Shown: positions 5,630 to 6,193 of the stretch, in pieces
How positions within the stretch are numbered: position 1 is the stretch's first letter
Layout of the letters: each line of letters opens with the position of its first letter
Assembly (NCBI GenBank): GCA_030424955.1
Contig: JAUHVS010000382.1
Span: 1-6,193 of the forward strand
Direction: 5' to 3'
DNA from: a bacterium
GTDB taxonomy: Bacteria > Myxococcota_A > Bradymonadia > UBA7976 > UBA1532
DNA length: 6,193 bases
Made by a program: the position numbers and the translations under genes
Notes under the pieces: generated by a model
The model's input: the letters and a program-made list of their open reading frames with translations, nothing else
Told to the model about the DNA's origin: nothing
Database searches by the model: none

Positions 5630-6193
5630 ATGATGACGCGCAAGGCAGGGGTGGTGGCGGTGACGCTGGCGGCGGCAGGGCTCTGCCTCGCCGCTGGGGC
5701 CCGCCCGGCAGCCGCCGATGAGGGCATGTGGCCCTACAACATGGCGCCCGTGGAGGCCGTGAAGGCCGCCTATGGCTTCGAGATGACGCCCGCCTGGCTG
5801 GCCCGCGCGCAGGCGGCCTCGGTGCGCTTCAACAACGGCGGCTCGGGCAGCTTCGTGTCGGGCAACGGCCTGGTGATGACCAACCACCACGTGGGCGCCG
5901 ACTGCATCCAGAAGCTGTCGCAGACGGGGCCCGACGATCTGCTCGCCAACGGGTTCCTGGCGACGGGCGACGACGCCCCGAGGTGCCCGGATCTGGAGCT
6001 CAACGTGCTCGAGGGCATCGAGGACGTGACCGCGCAGGTCAAGGCCGCCGAGACCGGCGACGACGGGGCGGCGCGGGCGGCGGCGCGGAAGGCGGCGCAG
6101 AGCGCCATCGAGAAGGCCTGCCACGCCAAGACCGGCCTGCGCTGCGACGTGGTGACGCTCTACGCCGGGGGGGCCTACCACCTGTACCGCTAC
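5630..6193 (+). CDS. S46 family serine peptidase (dipeptidyl-peptidase 7/11 type), 3' end outside window
   Basis: Secreted or periplasmic dipeptidyl-peptidase that would remove dipeptides from the N-terminus of oligopeptides. The first 188 residues are visible; the family is usually about 700 long. A Sec signal peptide (TRK, then a V/A/L core) ends near PAAA at 26-29, giving a mature start DEGMWPYN typical of S46. The chymotrypsin-like N-terminal part follows: RFNNGGSGSFVSGNGLVMTN at 66-85 then HHVGADC. By alignment with TAAHC-type motifs His87 is the catalytic histidine. The family's Asp (about residue 225) and Ser (about 655) lie beyond the window. CPDLELNVL and LRCDVVTLY followed by YHLYRY also fit the family. 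The ATG at 5630 is chosen because GGGAG lies eight bases upstream; the ATG at 5633 and GTGs at 5627 and 5621 are in-frame alternatives. Divergent from the DUF4476 gene. Substrate preference cannot be read from this part. Confidence 0.93.
   Translation, partial: MMTRKAGVVAVTLAAAGLCLAAGARPAAADEGMWPYNMAPVEAVKAAYGFEMTPAWLARAQAASVRFNNGGSGSFVSGNGLVMTNHHVGADCIQKLSQTGPDDLLANGFLATGDDAPRCPDLELNVLEGIEDVTAQVKAAETGDDGAARAAARKAAQSAIEKACHAKTGLRCDVVTLYAGGAYHLYRY

Noticed and set aside
5141..6181. 346-codon minus-strand frame through the S46 peptidase
   Set aside because: The plus-strand frame carries the signal peptide and S46 motifs; the minus frame is Arg/Pro/His-rich shadow sequence.

Overview
The window is a very GC-rich bacterial segment with strong G/C preference at third codon positions. 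Two long lipoprotein or exported proteins with Asp- or Pro-rich tethers, dense MopE-type Cys/Asp repeats and a DUF4476-type domain suggest a Myxococcota-like (deltaproteobacterial) organism. That taxonomic call is inference from gene style; no marker gene is present.

Left block (1-1559, minus strand). A tightly packed operon read leftwards: an ECF RNA polymerase sigma factor (1559-990), a 107-residue protein without Cys or His (988-665), then an MscS-like mechanosensitive channel that runs off the left edge (672-1). There is one base between the first two genes, and the likely channel start overlaps the end of the second. The layout suggests a membrane- or envelope-stress module in which the small protein may tune the sigma factor or link it to the channel. 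That role is not proven by sequence.

Central block (1654-4596, plus strand). One large predicted lipoprotein transcribed divergently from the sigma operon: signal peptide with Cys at residue 30, Asp/Gly/Pro tether, twelve MopE-like CNGxDDDCDG units built from several linker types, then a Cys-free seven-repeat FG-GAP (integrin-alpha-type) beta-propeller. It is probably a calcium- or metal-binding surface protein.

Right block. A DUF4476-domain exported protein (5402-4581, minus) converges on the lipoprotein and overlaps its 3' end by 16 bases. Divergent from it, across a 227-bp intergenic region containing a candidate promoter and a cluster of alternating CAGGGG/CCCCTG repeats, begins a secreted S46-family serine dipeptidyl-peptidase (5630 to the right edge, plus), truncated by the window.

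All four complete or near-complete exported products point to envelope and periplasmic functions. No RNA gene, mobile element, CRISPR array or attachment site was seen.
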